Shown here one piece after another: positions 9,448-18,864 of a DNA stretch of 64,000 nucleotides. Within the stretch, counting starts at the first letter, position 1. Each line of letters begins with the position of its first letter. Source of the DNA: an uncultured Saprospiraceae bacterium (GTDB lineage: Bacteria; Bacteroidota; Bacteroidia; Chitinophagales; Saprospiraceae); NCBI GenBank assembly GCA_937981555.1, contig CALJOK010000008.1, positions 1 to 64,000 on the forward strand, read 5' to 3'. The notes below the pieces were generated by a model, which saw only the letters and a list, made by a program, of their open reading frames with translations, made no database searches and was not told where the DNA came from. The position numbers were made by a program, and so were the translations under genes.

Positions 9448-9832
9448 TAGAATTAGTTTTTAATAGAGATAAATAAATGAGAAGCCTAAGTTGCGACGCA
9501 ACTTGGGTTTAATTTTAGACATAGAAATCTTAGTGTTAAATGTGGGTAGTAATAGCTAATTAAATAGTTTGGTAGGCGTGTGATTAGTTTTTAAAAACTC
9601 CAAAAACAATACCAGTATTTTTTTAATATGTTTTATTAAGAATATTAATACAGTAAATCCATCACCTCAATACTCGCTCTCCCTTATCTATTGATCCTTT
9701 CCCATTTCCAAACACAAAGTGTGCGATATCGAACAACTTTAGGAAAAAAAAATTCATAACACCTTGATAATCAACACTTTTAGTTTTGGCACACCCATTG
9801 AACTTTCCTTACCAAATATCAAAATAAAAATC
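9448..9832. other. Intergenic region between divergent genes, with a small hairpin
   Basis: It holds a perfect 7-bp hairpin AAGTTGC-gac-GCAACTT at 9488-9504, extended by CC/GG pairs. Otherwise it is A/T-rich sequence that must contain the promoters of the surface protein (minus) and the export operon (plus). No convincing coding sequence was found. An in-frame TTG at 9764 upstream of the adaptor gene is not preferred as a start. Confidence 0.4.
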
Positions 9833-11080
9833 ATGGATAGAGAAATTCCAACTTTGCAGCAGAATAAAAATCAAATGGGACAATGGTTCAAATACCTGGT
9901 CATCATTGCTGCTATTGCAGGTGCATTTTATTTGCTTCGTAGTTTTTTGAAAACAGAAATTAAGAAAGACGATTTTCGTTTTGGACAAATTACTAGAGGC
10001 GATATTGAAAATAAAATCACCGCAACAGGTTTAGTCCTTCCTTCTTTTGAACAACAAATTAATTCACCTGTGGCAACAGAAATTAAGGAAATGGTTTTGA
10101 CTTCGGGAGCGGAAGTTCAACCGGGAGATTTGATTTTAAAGTTGGACGAGGAGTATGTACGCCTTCAATATGATGCGCTCAATGATCAATTGGAATTACG
10201 GAAAAACAATATCACTAAACTCAAATTGGAGTATGATAAAAACCTCCAAGACCTCGATTACCAAGATCAAATCAAAGCATTACAACTTTCTAGCCTTGAA
10301 GCAAACTTATCTGATTTGAAAAAGTTATTTAAAATCGGAGGAGCAACTCAGGAAGAAGTTGAGCAAGGAGAATTGAATTTACAAATTGCCAACTTGGAAA
10401 AAAAGCAACTCGAAAATGAATTGAATTTCAAAAAAGAATCCATCACTTCTGATCGTCGAAACTTGGAATTAGAAGTTTTGATTCAAGAAAAAAGTATGCG
10501 AGAGTTGGGCAGAAAATTAAAAGAAACTTCTGTCAAAGCGCCACGTGCAGGTGTTGTTACATGGATCAATCAGAACATCGGACAAAAAGTAAATGAAGGC
10601 GAACCATTAGTGCGAATTGCTAATTTGGAAAGTTTCCGAGTGGAAGCAAGTTGTTCTGATCGCTACGCAAATATTGTAAAGGTTGGTTTGTCTGTCGATG
10701 TAAGAATTAATAAAACAACGCTAAAAGGATTAATCACTTCCATCCTTCCAGCTGTCGAAAATAATACGATTGAATTTGTTGTCGCGCTCGATCAAACTAG
10801 TCATAAAGAGTTACGACCAAATATGCGCGTTGAGGTTTTTATTATTTCTGGAAAAAAAGAAAACGTATTGCGGGCTCAAAATGGCCCTGCTTTCACCGGT
10901 GCAAAACAACAAGGGGTTTTTGTAGTTCGAGGAGAACAGGCGAAGCGATCGGAAGTACAAGTTGGATTATCCAATGCTGCCTTCGTCGAAATCATCACCA
11001 ACGAATTGCAAGAAGGTGACAAAATAATTGTTTCGGATATGAAAGATTTTGATCACTTAGAAACGATAGAAATAAAATAA
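9833..11080 (+). CDS. Periplasmic adaptor (HlyD/MacA-like) of an ABC export system
   Basis: A 415-residue membrane-fusion protein starting at the ATG at 9833; an upstream in-frame TTG at 9764 would add 23 residues before the signal anchor. It has one N-terminal membrane anchor (about 19-37). Next come a lipoyl half-motif (about 60-100, INSPVATEIKEMVLTSGAEVQPGDLIL), a long coiled-coil hairpin (about 105-220), the second lipoyl half (VKAPRAGVVTWINQNIGQKV) and beta-barrel domains. Adaptors of this family bridge an inner-membrane ABC permease and a TolC channel. The next genes encode exactly those partners, so this is the first gene of a tripartite pump operon. Confidence 0.92.
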   Translation: MDREIPTLQQNKNQMGQWFKYLVIIAAIAGAFYLLRSFLKTEIKKDDFRFGQITRGDIENKITATGLVLPSFEQQINSPVATEIKEMVLTSGAEVQPGDLILKLDEEYVRLQYDALNDQLELRKNNITKLKLEYDKNLQDLDYQDQIKALQLSSLEANLSDLKKLFKIGGATQEEVEQGELNLQIANLEKKQLENELNFKKESITSDRRNLELEVLIQEKSMRELGRKLKETSVKAPRAGVVTWINQNIGQKVNEGEPLVRIANLESFRVEASCSDRYANIVKVGLSVDVRINKTTLKGLITSILPAVENNTIEFVVALDQTSHKELRPNMRVEVFIISGKKENVLRAQNGPAFTGAKQQGVFVVRGEQAKRSEVQVGLSNAAFVEIITNELQEGDKIIVSDMKDFDHLETIEIK

Positions 11081-11101
11081 TGGTGAATGGTTAACTGTGA
11101 A
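11078..11101 (+). repeat. 24-bp dispersed repeat, copy 1
   Basis: The sequence from the adaptor stop codon onward (TAATGGTGAATGGTTAACTG and four more bases) recurs as an exact reverse complement at 17543-17566. Both copies are in gaps of the same operon. Confidence 0.8.
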
Positions 11102-11149
11102 CCCTTAATTTTTTGAATATGTTTTTTTTTGAAAAACGAAAATTGAATT

Positions 11150-12613
11150 ATGACTTTTTATAAAAAATACAATCTTGTTTTTGTCTCACTAAGTTTAGTT
11201 CTTGCCATTGCCTTTTCCCCAAAAGCAATGTCGGGACAAAGTGATTTGCAAAATCTTTCTTTGGAAAATTTTCTAGAGTTAGCAAAAGAAAATTCTATCG
11301 CAGGTGAAGCAGCAAAAATCGATTGGCAAACAGCTCAACTAAATAATTCTATTTTTAAAGCTAGTCTTAAACCACAGCTTTCTGCTTTTGCCAATCTCCC
11401 AAATTTCGCCAACACATTCGCAGAAGCACAGCAACCTGATGGCACCATTCTTTTCCCAAGGATCAATAATAATAATTCCGCTTTGGGTTTGAATTTAAGT
11501 CAAGCGATTCCTTTTACTGGCGGGAGCGTTTTTGTGCAATCAAATTTGCAACGATTTGATGACTTCACTAATGATAAAGTTTTCTACAATGGCACCCCTT
11601 TTCGAATTGGTTTTTCTCAACCACTTTTTGGATTCAATGCGTTGAAGTGGGATAAAAAAATTCAACCAATCATTTTACAAGAGGCTGAAAAAAAATATGA
11701 TGCAGATATCGAAAGCATTAATAATGATGCAGCAGATTTATTTTTCAACTTATTAATTGCTAATGAAAATTTACAAATCGCTACTTCCAACAAAGAAAGT
11801 AATGAAACACTTTTGACTATCGCAGAAGAAAAATATGCATTGGGAATCATTTCCAAAAATGGACTTTTACAATTGAAATTTGAATTAGCTTCAGCCATCA
11901 AAAATAAAAAACAGGCGGAACAATCTGTACGATTTGCATCCTCTTCGATTTATACTTTTTTAGGAAGAAGACATAATGGCGAATTAATCAATCCTATCAT
12001 CCCAAATGTCGAAAACCTTATAAACGTTGACTTAACAATAGCTTTACGGGAAGGTTTAAATAACAGATTTGAACAAATTAATTATGCACGTCGACAAATG
12101 GAAGCTGATCGAGATGTCGAACAAGCGAAACGAGAAGGTGGTTTTCAAGCGGACTTATCAGCTTCATTTGGTTTGTCAAGAGGTGCAACAGATGTTGGAG
12201 ATATTTACTCTGATCCACAACAACAGCAATTTGTGCAACTACAATTAAATGTTCCGATTATAGATTGGGGAGCACAAAAATCGAGCGTCACTTTAGCTCA
12301 AGCACAGCGTGACTTTTTAAGAAAAAATATTACTCAGAGTAAATTACAACTGGAAGCGAATATTCAACAGACAGTTGATGCTTTCAATAATTTGCAAGAA
12401 CAACTTCAACTCAATCAAGAAATGAAACAACTCGCTCAAGAGCGTTTTGAGATTATCAAAGAGAGTTTTGTTCTCGGTGCAATTAGCATTACCGACCTTA
12501 CTTTAGCACAAAGAGAAAAAGATCAAACGGCTCGTGAATATATTTTTACGCTGAGTCAATATTGGCAAAATTACTACGAACTTAAAACGATGACTCTTTA
12601 CAATTTCCAATAA
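11150..12613 (+). CDS. TolC-like outer-membrane efflux channel
   Basis: A 487-residue protein with a signal peptide (about 1-29) and two copies of the outer-membrane efflux protein fold. Each repeat has long alpha-helical segments (about 180-270 and 370-480) with typical helices such as NLQIATSNKESNETLLTIAEEKYALGIIS (residues about 207-235). Channels of this family form a trimeric barrel with a periplasmic helical tunnel and are used by adaptor-ABC pumps. It follows the adaptor by about 70 bp and precedes the ATPase, matching a MacAB-TolC type arrangement. The substrate cannot be inferred. Confidence 0.92.
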   Translation: MTFYKKYNLVFVSLSLVLAIAFSPKAMSGQSDLQNLSLENFLELAKENSIAGEAAKIDWQTAQLNNSIFKASLKPQLSAFANLPNFANTFAEAQQPDGTILFPRINNNNSALGLNLSQAIPFTGGSVFVQSNLQRFDDFTNDKVFYNGTPFRIGFSQPLFGFNALKWDKKIQPIILQEAEKKYDADIESINNDAADLFFNLLIANENLQIATSNKESNETLLTIAEEKYALGIISKNGLLQLKFELASAIKNKKQAEQSVRFASSSIYTFLGRRHNGELINPIIPNVENLINVDLTIALREGLNNRFEQINYARRQMEADRDVEQAKREGGFQADLSASFGLSRGATDVGDIYSDPQQQQFVQLQLNVPIIDWGAQKSSVTLAQAQRDFLRKNITQSKLQLEANIQQTVDAFNNLQEQLQLNQEMKQLAQERFEIIKESFVLGAISITDLTLAQREKDQTAREYIFTLSQYWQNYYELKTMTLYNFQ

Positions 12614-12614
12614 C

Positions 12615-12721
12615 ACGTGGTGGTCTGCTTTAGCTGACCTAAAAAAAGGAGCAACACGATTGATAAAATTATTAGAAAATCACTCCGCTCTTTTCAGGTC
12701 AGCTAAAGCAGACCACCACGT
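12615..12721. repeat. Long perfect inverted repeat (26-bp arms)
   Basis: The left arm at 12615-12640 begins ACGTGGTGGTCTGCTTTAGC. The right arm at 12696-12721 is its exact reverse complement. An imperfect extension inward pairs AAAAGGAGC with GCTCTTTT. It lies between the TolC-like gene and the ATPase gene of one operon, so it may reduce or partly terminate transcription, or be a dispersed palindromic repeat. Confidence 0.88.
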
Positions 12722-12788
12722 AGCAATATGCTCAGCACCAAGTATTCAAAGTAGGATAAAATAACTTTAAAAATCAAAAATTTAAATC

Positions 12789-13457
12789 ATGATAAAACTT
12801 CAAAACGTCAGCAAAATCTACCGAACCAAAACTATCGAAACGGTAGCACTCAACAACATTAATTTGGAAATAGCAGAAGGAGAATTCCTATCTGTGATGG
12901 GACCATCTGGTTGCGGAAAAAGTACCATGTTAAATATTATGGGCTTGATCGACGAACCTTCTGAAGGATCTATTTCCATCGGACCAAATACGATCAAAGA
13001 TTATAATGGAAAACCTATCGCTAAATTTCGAAATGAAAACTTGGGTTTTATTTTTCAGAGTTTTCATTTGATCAATGATCTTTCCGTAATTGATAATGTA
13101 GAGTTGCCTTTGTTGTATCGAAGTGGAATTAATGGAAAAGAACGACGAGCAATGGCAGAAGAAGCTTTGACAAAAGTGGGTTTAAAAAACAGAATGAAAC
13201 ATTTCCCTGGACAACTTTCTGGTGGTCAAAAACAAAGAGTAGCCATCGCTAGAGCTATCGTCGGAAAGCCAAGTATCATCCTTGCTGATGAGCCAACTGG
13301 AAATTTGGATAGTGTGATGGGAAATGAAATCATGGATATTTTATTGGATTTAAATCAAAATGATAAGACGACAATTATCATGGTGACACATGATGAAACA
13401 ATGGCGAGAAAGACGAATCGATTGGTGAGATTATTTGATGGAAGTCAGGTCTCTTAA
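12789..13457 (+). CDS. ABC transporter ATP-binding protein (MacB/LolD type)
   Basis: A 222-residue ATPase with Walker A GPSGCGKST (about 38-46), Q-loop FIFQSFHL, signature LSGGQKQRVAIARA (about 139-152), Walker B IILADEPTGNLD and the switch histidine in VTHD. It is the right length for stand-alone ATPases that power FtsX-like permeases (LolD, MacB N-terminus). The two following genes encode such permeases, so the complex probably uses mechanotransmission to drive export through the adaptor and TolC-like channel encoded upstream. Confidence 0.95.
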   Translation: MIKLQNVSKIYRTKTIETVALNNINLEIAEGEFLSVMGPSGCGKSTMLNIMGLIDEPSEGSISIGPNTIKDYNGKPIAKFRNENLGFIFQSFHLINDLSVIDNVELPLLYRSGINGKERRAMAEEALTKVGLKNRMKHFPGQLSGGQKQRVAIARAIVGKPSIILADEPTGNLDSVMGNEIMDILLDLNQNDKTTIIMVTHDETMARKTNRLVRLFDGSQVS

Positions 13458-13511
13458 ATTTTTTCCTTCAAATTATTGATGTGTTTTTTTTAACAAAAGA
13501 AAAAAATTACC

Positions 13512-14861
13512 ATGCTAAAAAATTATTTCACACTAGCTATAAAAGTATTGAGTAGGCGAAAATTTTTCACCTTCATCAGTCTCTTCGGCATCAGTTTCAC
13601 TTTGATGATTTTGATGTTGATTACCGCTTTTTTCCAAACAGAATTAGGAGGACAGGCGCCTTTGGGAAAAAAAGATCAACTCGTTTATTTAGATTATATC
13701 ACAACGTTCAAGCAATTTCAAGATACGATTCCAGAAGTGGATAGTACGATGATCGATGGGGTAATGCGATATGATACGACTGGATATAGATATGAAGATT
13801 CAGGACGATCCATATCACGTGGTCCAGGAAGTATTAAATTTTGGAATACACATATGATGGATATTCCATTTGTAAAATCTCGAACAATTTATATGTCAAG
13901 ACAGTCTTTTGATATTTTTATCAATAGCAATAAATTGACTTTTTCTTCCACCTTTACGGATGGCGATTTTTTTAATATTTACAATTTTAAATTTCTAGCT
14001 GGAGCACCTTTTGGAAATCAGCAATTAGACAATCAAGCACAAGTTGTAGTACTCAATAAAGAAGCTTGCAAGTCTTACTTTGGAATTTCTGAAGGAAATT
14101 TTGAAGAAGCGATAGGTAAAGAAGTCAAGTTGGATAGAAAAAATTATGAAGTAGTTGGAGTCGTAGATCGAGTGAACAATTCTTTTGGTTTTCTAAAATC
14201 TGATGTTTTTATTCCTTACACCAATGCAGCTCCTGAAGTGCTAAATCGAGAAAGATTTAATGGTTCATTTAGCGCCACCTTCCTAGCAGAGAGTGCTAAC
14301 AAAACTAAAAAAGTAAAAGAAGAATTAGTAAAAAGGTCAAAAGTTATTCCTCTCCCAAATCCTGAACAACACGATCAGTTGGAATATTTCCCAGCTACTC
14401 TTGAAGAGAGATATGCTTGGACAATCATGGGAATGGATAAGCCAGAAGAGTGTTATAAATATGCAATTGGTGCATTAGTTTTTTTGCTGACTTTATTTTT
14501 CATGCTACCTACTTTGAATTTGATCAACCTCAATATCAGTAGAATTATGGAACGCTCTTCAGAGATTGGAGTACGAAAAGCATTCGGTGCACATTCTGGA
14601 AATATTCTTTTCCAATTTGTTTTTGAAAATATTATTTTGACTTTCATTGGTGGTGTAATTGGTTTTATTCTCGCTTATTTATTACTCAATACAATCAATG
14701 GAAGTAATTTTCTCAATGGAACTATTTTGAGTTTTAATTACCAAGTATTCATTTACAGTTTCTTGATTTGTTTAGGCTTTGGAATCTTATCAGGTTTTCT
14801 TCCTGCTTGGAGAATGTCACGTGTGCATATTGTTAACGCTATAAAAAATAACCAGTTATGA
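13512..14861 (+). CDS. ABC transporter permease, MacB/FtsX type (first of pair)
   Basis: A 449-residue permease with one N-terminal transmembrane helix (about 17-40), a large periplasmic MacB_PCD-like domain (about 41-320) and three C-terminal helices (about 326-350, 375-400, 415-440). The conserved cytoplasmic loop SSEIGVRKAFGA between TM2 and TM3 is typical of FtsX-domain permeases. The gene overlaps the next permease gene by 4 bp (ATGA), implying translational coupling and a heterodimer. Confidence 0.92.
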   Translation: MLKNYFTLAIKVLSRRKFFTFISLFGISFTLMILMLITAFFQTELGGQAPLGKKDQLVYLDYITTFKQFQDTIPEVDSTMIDGVMRYDTTGYRYEDSGRSISRGPGSIKFWNTHMMDIPFVKSRTIYMSRQSFDIFINSNKLTFSSTFTDGDFFNIYNFKFLAGAPFGNQQLDNQAQVVVLNKEACKSYFGISEGNFEEAIGKEVKLDRKNYEVVGVVDRVNNSFGFLKSDVFIPYTNAAPEVLNRERFNGSFSATFLAESANKTKKVKEELVKRSKVIPLPNPEQHDQLEYFPATLEERYAWTIMGMDKPEECYKYAIGALVFLLTLFFMLPTLNLINLNISRIMERSSEIGVRKAFGAHSGNILFQFVFENIILTFIGGVIGFILAYLLLNTINGSNFLNGTILSFNYQVFIYSFLICLGFGILSGFLPAWRMSRVHIVNAIKNNQL

Positions 14862-16042
14862 TCAAGCATATATTCACTCTAATCTGGAATAAAAAGAAAA
14901 AGAACTTTTTACTTTTTCTCGAAATATTTTTTGCATTTATGATTATGTTTGCTGTTTTTGCATTTATCATTTCAAATATGCGAGTGTATTATTCGCCATT
15001 AGGATTTGATACGGAAAATATATGGACAGCATCTTTAAGAATTCCTAGTAGTAGCGATTCAACAGAGGTTGCTCAGATGAAAACACTTTTATTACAAGAA
15101 TTAAACACGATGCCTGAAGTAGAATCAGCATCGTTCTCTGGATTAGCATTTCCTTTTTCAGGAAATACTTGGTCGACGGGGAATAATGATAATGGTTTTA
15201 ATTTCCAAACTTGTATATTTTTTAGTGATGAACATTACGCAAAAACTGCTGGCCTAGATATCATTGAAGGTCGATGGTTTACTGAGGAAGATAAAAATTC
15301 AAAATACTTTCCTGTTTTGATCACAAAGAAATTCCGGGAGCAATGTTTTGCAGGTAAACCTGTTTTGGACAGTCTATTTATTTTAGATGATGATGGAGAC
15401 TTTGGGGAATTTGTAAAAATAATCGGTGTCGTAGATCACTATAAATACCATGGTGAATTTGCGGAAGAACAATTAGGTACTTTTGTCTATACACCTTCTA
15501 CCTCTAAAGATACTTATGTGGCGCATATTCGAATGAAAAATGGCGTCCAACCAGATGCGGAAGAAAAACTAAATAAGTTAATTGCATCGACTACCAAACG
15601 GGCAGATTTTTCTATTAGAAAATTAGAGCAACGTCGAATTCAAAGTAGTCAATCTACTTGGACGCCTATGATTGCTTTGATGAGTATCAGCGGATTTTTG
15701 ATTATCAATGTTGCCTTGGGACTTTTTGGTGTGCTATGGTATAATATTAGTAAGCGACGTTCGGAAATAGGATTACGTCGAACAGTTGGAGCGACTAGAG
15801 CCAATATTTCTTTTCAATTTATTACTGAAATTATCATGGTGACTTTGATTGGGATCTTTGTCGGTTTATTTTTCGCCGCACAATTTCCAATCATGAAATT
15901 GTTTGATATCGAAAATATTAATTACTATTATGCTATGCTTTCGTCAGCAGGAGTTATTTTACTGTTGGTATTGATTTGTGCATTTTATCCAAGTCGGCAA
16001 GCAGCAATGGTGAATCCAGCAATGGTATTGCATGAAGATTAA
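14858..16042 (+). CDS. ABC transporter permease, MacB/FtsX type (second of pair)
   Basis: A 394-residue permease with the same plan as its upstream partner: an N-terminal helix (about 15-38), a periplasmic domain and three C-terminal helices. The FtsX loop here reads RRSEIGLRRTVGATRANI. It starts within the stop codon of the preceding permease. The shorter periplasmic domain shows the two are diverged paralogues, so the membrane part is probably an asymmetric dimer. An inverted repeat follows the gene before the response-regulator gene. Confidence 0.92.
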   Translation: MIKHIFTLIWNKKKKNFLLFLEIFFAFMIMFAVFAFIISNMRVYYSPLGFDTENIWTASLRIPSSSDSTEVAQMKTLLLQELNTMPEVESASFSGLAFPFSGNTWSTGNNDNGFNFQTCIFFSDEHYAKTAGLDIIEGRWFTEEDKNSKYFPVLITKKFREQCFAGKPVLDSLFILDDDGDFGEFVKIIGVVDHYKYHGEFAEEQLGTFVYTPSTSKDTYVAHIRMKNGVQPDAEEKLNKLIASTTKRADFSIRKLEQRRIQSSQSTWTPMIALMSISGFLIINVALGLFGVLWYNISKRRSEIGLRRTVGATRANISFQFITEIIMVTLIGIFVGLFFAAQFPIMKLFDIENINYYYAMLSSAGVILLLVLICAFYPSRQAAMVNPAMVLHED

Positions 16043-16050
16043 AGTTTAAC

Positions 16051-16117
16051 CACAGACTTGACTGGCTGACAATATAACACGACTGGAGAAGTCAGTTAAG
16101 TCTGTGTTAGTCTGTGG
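16051..16117. repeat. Imperfect inverted repeat in operon gap
   Basis: The left part CACAGACTTGACTGGCTGAC (16051-16070) pairs with GTCAGTTAAGTCTGTG at 16091-16106, with a small bulge. A second TAGTCTGTGG follows. The same CACAGACTT word begins the arms of the unrelated repeat at 24010-24126. Confidence 0.65.
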
Positions 16118-16153
16118 CCAATTTCATTTTTCGAAAACTAAAATCATATCCAT

Positions 16154-17521
16154 TTGGAAAATAAACATCACATATTAATCATTGACGACGATCGAGCCGT
16201 ATGTTCTTCGATAAAATTATTATTGAAAAAATCAGGTTTCGAAGTCGCTGCAATTCATCATCCGAGAGAGGCAGAAGCAACCATCAATTCATTTCAACCT
16301 GAGTTGATTTTATTAGATATGAATTTTGCTATCGACACCTCGGGGCGTCAAGGCATGAGTGCGCTGAAAGAAATAATTACAGCACACCCACAAATGTCAA
16401 TTATTTTGATGACAGGTTGGGCGACTGTTCAACTGGCAGTCGAAGGAATGAAACAAGGCGCTAAAGATTTTATCGCTAAGCCTTGGGACAACAAGCAAAT
16501 GCTTTCATCGATCAAAACTTTATTAGCCCTTAATAAAAAAGAAACCAATCAATCTGCGGATAATAAAATCAAAAACTTCGAACACATTATTGGAAAATCA
16601 GCAGGGTTAATGGATGTTTTAAATTTGGCAAAACGAGTTAGCAAAACCAATGCGAGCGTACTCATTTTGGGCGAAAGTGGAACAGGGAAAGAATTAATTG
16701 CCGAAGCGATTCACTATGAAAGTTTGCGAGCAGATCAACCATTTGTCAAAGTCAACTTGGGAGGGATTTCTTCTTCCCTTTTTGAGAGTGAAATGTTTGG
16801 TCATAAAAAAGGTGCCTTTACTGATGCAGTAACTGACCGAAAAGGAAGATTTGAAATGGCAGATACTGGAACTATTTTTTTAGATGAAATTGGAGATTTG
16901 GAACACAGTAGTCAGGTGAAATTATTGCGTGTTTTGCAGGAGCAAACATTTGAAGTTTTAGGAAGTAGTCAAGCAAAAAAAATTAATGTTCGAGTTGTGA
17001 GTGCTACTAATAAAAATCTGGAAGAAATGGTGGCTAACGATACTTTTCGAGAGGATCTTTATTACCGAATTAATTTAATTAAAATTCAAATTCCACCTTT
17101 ACGTGAACGCCGAGAAGATATTCCTTTGCTCGCCAATTTCTATGTAGAAAACTTAAAAGAAATTTATAATAATCCAGAATTGACTGTTGATCCTAAAGCC
17201 TTGCAATGGTTGGAGCAACAAGATTTTCATGGAAATATTCGACAGTTAAAAAATCTAGTAGAACGAGTCGTTCTAGTATCCAATAACAAAACCATTTCAG
17301 CGGAAGATTTCCAAACTCAATACCGAGGAAGTCTTCGTGGAGAAAAAATAAATTTACCTGACGTAGGCGAAATTTCTTTGGAAGACATGGAAGTAAAAAT
17401 GATCAAAAAAGCATTAGCTTACCATCGAAATAAAATAAGTGCAACAGCGAAGTCTTTAGGAATTACGAGAAGTGCGCTGTATCGTCGTTTGGAAAAATAT
17501 GATATTCCATACGACAACTAA
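16154..17521 (+). CDS. NtrC-family sigma-54-dependent response regulator
   Basis: A 455-residue regulator. The receiver domain (about 5-125) has the acidic pocket IIDDD and phospho-acceptor Asp55 in LILLDMNF. The AAA+ domain (about 145-380) has Walker A GESGTGKE, the sigma-54-contacting GAFTDA loop and Walker B TIFLDEIGD. A Fis-type helix-turn-helix follows (about 415-450, KISATAKSLGITRSALYRRL). The start appears to be TTG at 16154: the frame has a stop at 16139 and no upstream ATG, and the next ATG would remove most of the receiver domain. It is expected to activate sigma-54 promoters on phosphorylation by the kinase encoded next. Its placement suggests control of the export genes. Confidence 0.93.
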   Translation: MENKHHILIIDDDRAVCSSIKLLLKKSGFEVAAIHHPREAEATINSFQPELILLDMNFAIDTSGRQGMSALKEIITAHPQMSIILMTGWATVQLAVEGMKQGAKDFIAKPWDNKQMLSSIKTLLALNKKETNQSADNKIKNFEHIIGKSAGLMDVLNLAKRVSKTNASVLILGESGTGKELIAEAIHYESLRADQPFVKVNLGGISSSLFESEMFGHKKGAFTDAVTDRKGRFEMADTGTIFLDEIGDLEHSSQVKLLRVLQEQTFEVLGSSQAKKINVRVVSATNKNLEEMVANDTFREDLYYRINLIKIQIPPLRERREDIPLLANFYVENLKEIYNNPELTVDPKALQWLEQQDFHGNIRQLKNLVERVVLVSNNKTISAEDFQTQYRGSLRGEKINLPDVGEISLEDMEVKMIKKALAYHRNKISATAKSLGITRSALYRRLEKYDIPYDN

Positions 17522-17542
17522 AACACATTTAAAAATTCACCA

Positions 17543-17566
17543 TTCACAGTTAACCATTCACCATTA
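17543..17566 (-). repeat. 24-bp dispersed repeat, copy 2 (inverted)
   Basis: Exact reverse complement of 11078-11101. It lies in the 50-bp gap between regulator and kinase genes, where the word ATTCACCATT also recurs. Confidence 0.8.
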
Positions 17567-17571
17567 TAAAA

Positions 17572-18861
17572 ATGAGTTTAAGGGTAAAATATTTTTTGTT
17601 CATTGCCATCATTCATATCACAATTGCATACTTATGCTTTTTGGTTTTGCGTGAGCAGAAACTCTATTTTTTACTTTCCGAATTTGGAATTTTATTTTCT
17701 CTATTTCTTTCCTACTTAATGTATCGCTCATTTATTCGTCCTTTAGAATTTATGTATTCAGGGACGGACGCAATTACGGATAAAGATTTCACCATCAAAT
17801 TTGTCAAAACTGGTTCGAAAGAAATGGACAAATTGATTGATGTTTATAATAGCATGATTGATAATATTCGGGAAGAAAGAATCCAAGTAGAGGAGCAACA
17901 TTTCTTTTTAAAAAAATTAATTAGTGCATCCCCCAACGGAATCATCATTTTGGATTATGATGAAAAAATAACTGATATTAATCCACGAGCAATGAGTCTT
18001 TTAGAATTAAATGAAAGTGCTATACAGCAACCTATTTCTAATTTTGCCAATCCAATTCTACAACAAATTGCTCAACTTGAAGTAGGCAAAGCCAATGTTA
18101 TTTCTACCGAAGGTTTTGAAAAATACAAATGTGAAATTTCGCATTTTATTCATCGAGGTTTTAAGCGAAAATTCATTTTGATTCAAGAATTATCGAAAGA
18201 AATATTGGAAGCAGAAAAAAGAGCTTATGGTAAAATCATTCGTATGATGGCACATGAAGTGAACAACTCGATTGGTGCAATTAATTCTATTTTGCAAACT
18301 CATGTCGAATATAATACAGAAGAAAATTCAGATGAAAGAGAGTCTTTAGAAATTGCTATCGAACGAAATAATTCGATGGGTTCATTTATGAAAAACTTTG
18401 CAAAAGTAGTTCGGTTACCTCAACCACATTTGGAAAAAATTGAAGTCAATGAATTATTGCAAAACATTGGCAAGTTGATGGAATCGCAGGCCAAAACAAA
18501 AAATATTTCTATTGAATTTGATCTAACAAAAAATAATTTCTTTGCTTCGATTGACTCAAAACAAATCGAACAAGTTTTAGTCAACATCATAAAAAACTCT
18601 ATCGAAGCGATTGATTATCAAGGAATTATACAAATCACCTCTCTTGAAACACCTAAAACTATTTTGATTCGTGACAATGGTTCTGGTATTTCAAATGAAA
18701 ATGCTGAGAAATTATTCACTCCTTTTTTTAGTACAAAAATGGATGGTCAAGGAGTAGGTTTAACCTTAATTCGTGAGATACTTTCCAACCACGATGCTCA
18801 GTTTAATTTAAAGACAAATGATAATGGATGGACGGAGTTTCGAATAGTTTTTAAATCATAA
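17572..18861 (+). CDS. Sensor histidine kinase (NtrB-like)
   Basis: A 429-residue kinase. Two N-terminal membrane helices (about 5-22 and 28-48) are separated by almost no periplasmic loop. A HAMP-like segment (about 50-105) and a PAS-like domain (about 115-215, NGIIILDYDEKITDINPRA) follow. The H-box contains His228 in MMAHEVNNSIGA. The ATPase domain has N-box NIIKNSIEAI, G1 DNGSGIS and GVGLTLI. The tiny loop suggests it senses a cytoplasmic or membrane signal, not a periplasmic ligand. It follows its NtrC-type partner and is its likely phosphodonor. Confidence 0.93.
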   Translation: MSLRVKYFLFIAIIHITIAYLCFLVLREQKLYFLLSEFGILFSLFLSYLMYRSFIRPLEFMYSGTDAITDKDFTIKFVKTGSKEMDKLIDVYNSMIDNIREERIQVEEQHFFLKKLISASPNGIIILDYDEKITDINPRAMSLLELNESAIQQPISNFANPILQQIAQLEVGKANVISTEGFEKYKCEISHFIHRGFKRKFILIQELSKEILEAEKRAYGKIIRMMAHEVNNSIGAINSILQTHVEYNTEENSDERESLEIAIERNNSMGSFMKNFAKVVRLPQPHLEKIEVNELLQNIGKLMESQAKTKNISIEFDLTKNNFFASIDSKQIEQVLVNIIKNSIEAIDYQGIIQITSLETPKTILIRDNGSGISNENAEKLFTPFFSTKMDGQGVGLTLIREILSNHDAQFNLKTNDNGWTEFRIVFKS

Positions 18862-18864
18862 AAC

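Noticed and set aside
9764-9832. Upstream TTG start for the adaptor gene
   Set aside because: It would add 23 residues before the signal anchor. The ATG at 9833 gives a normal adaptor N-terminus.
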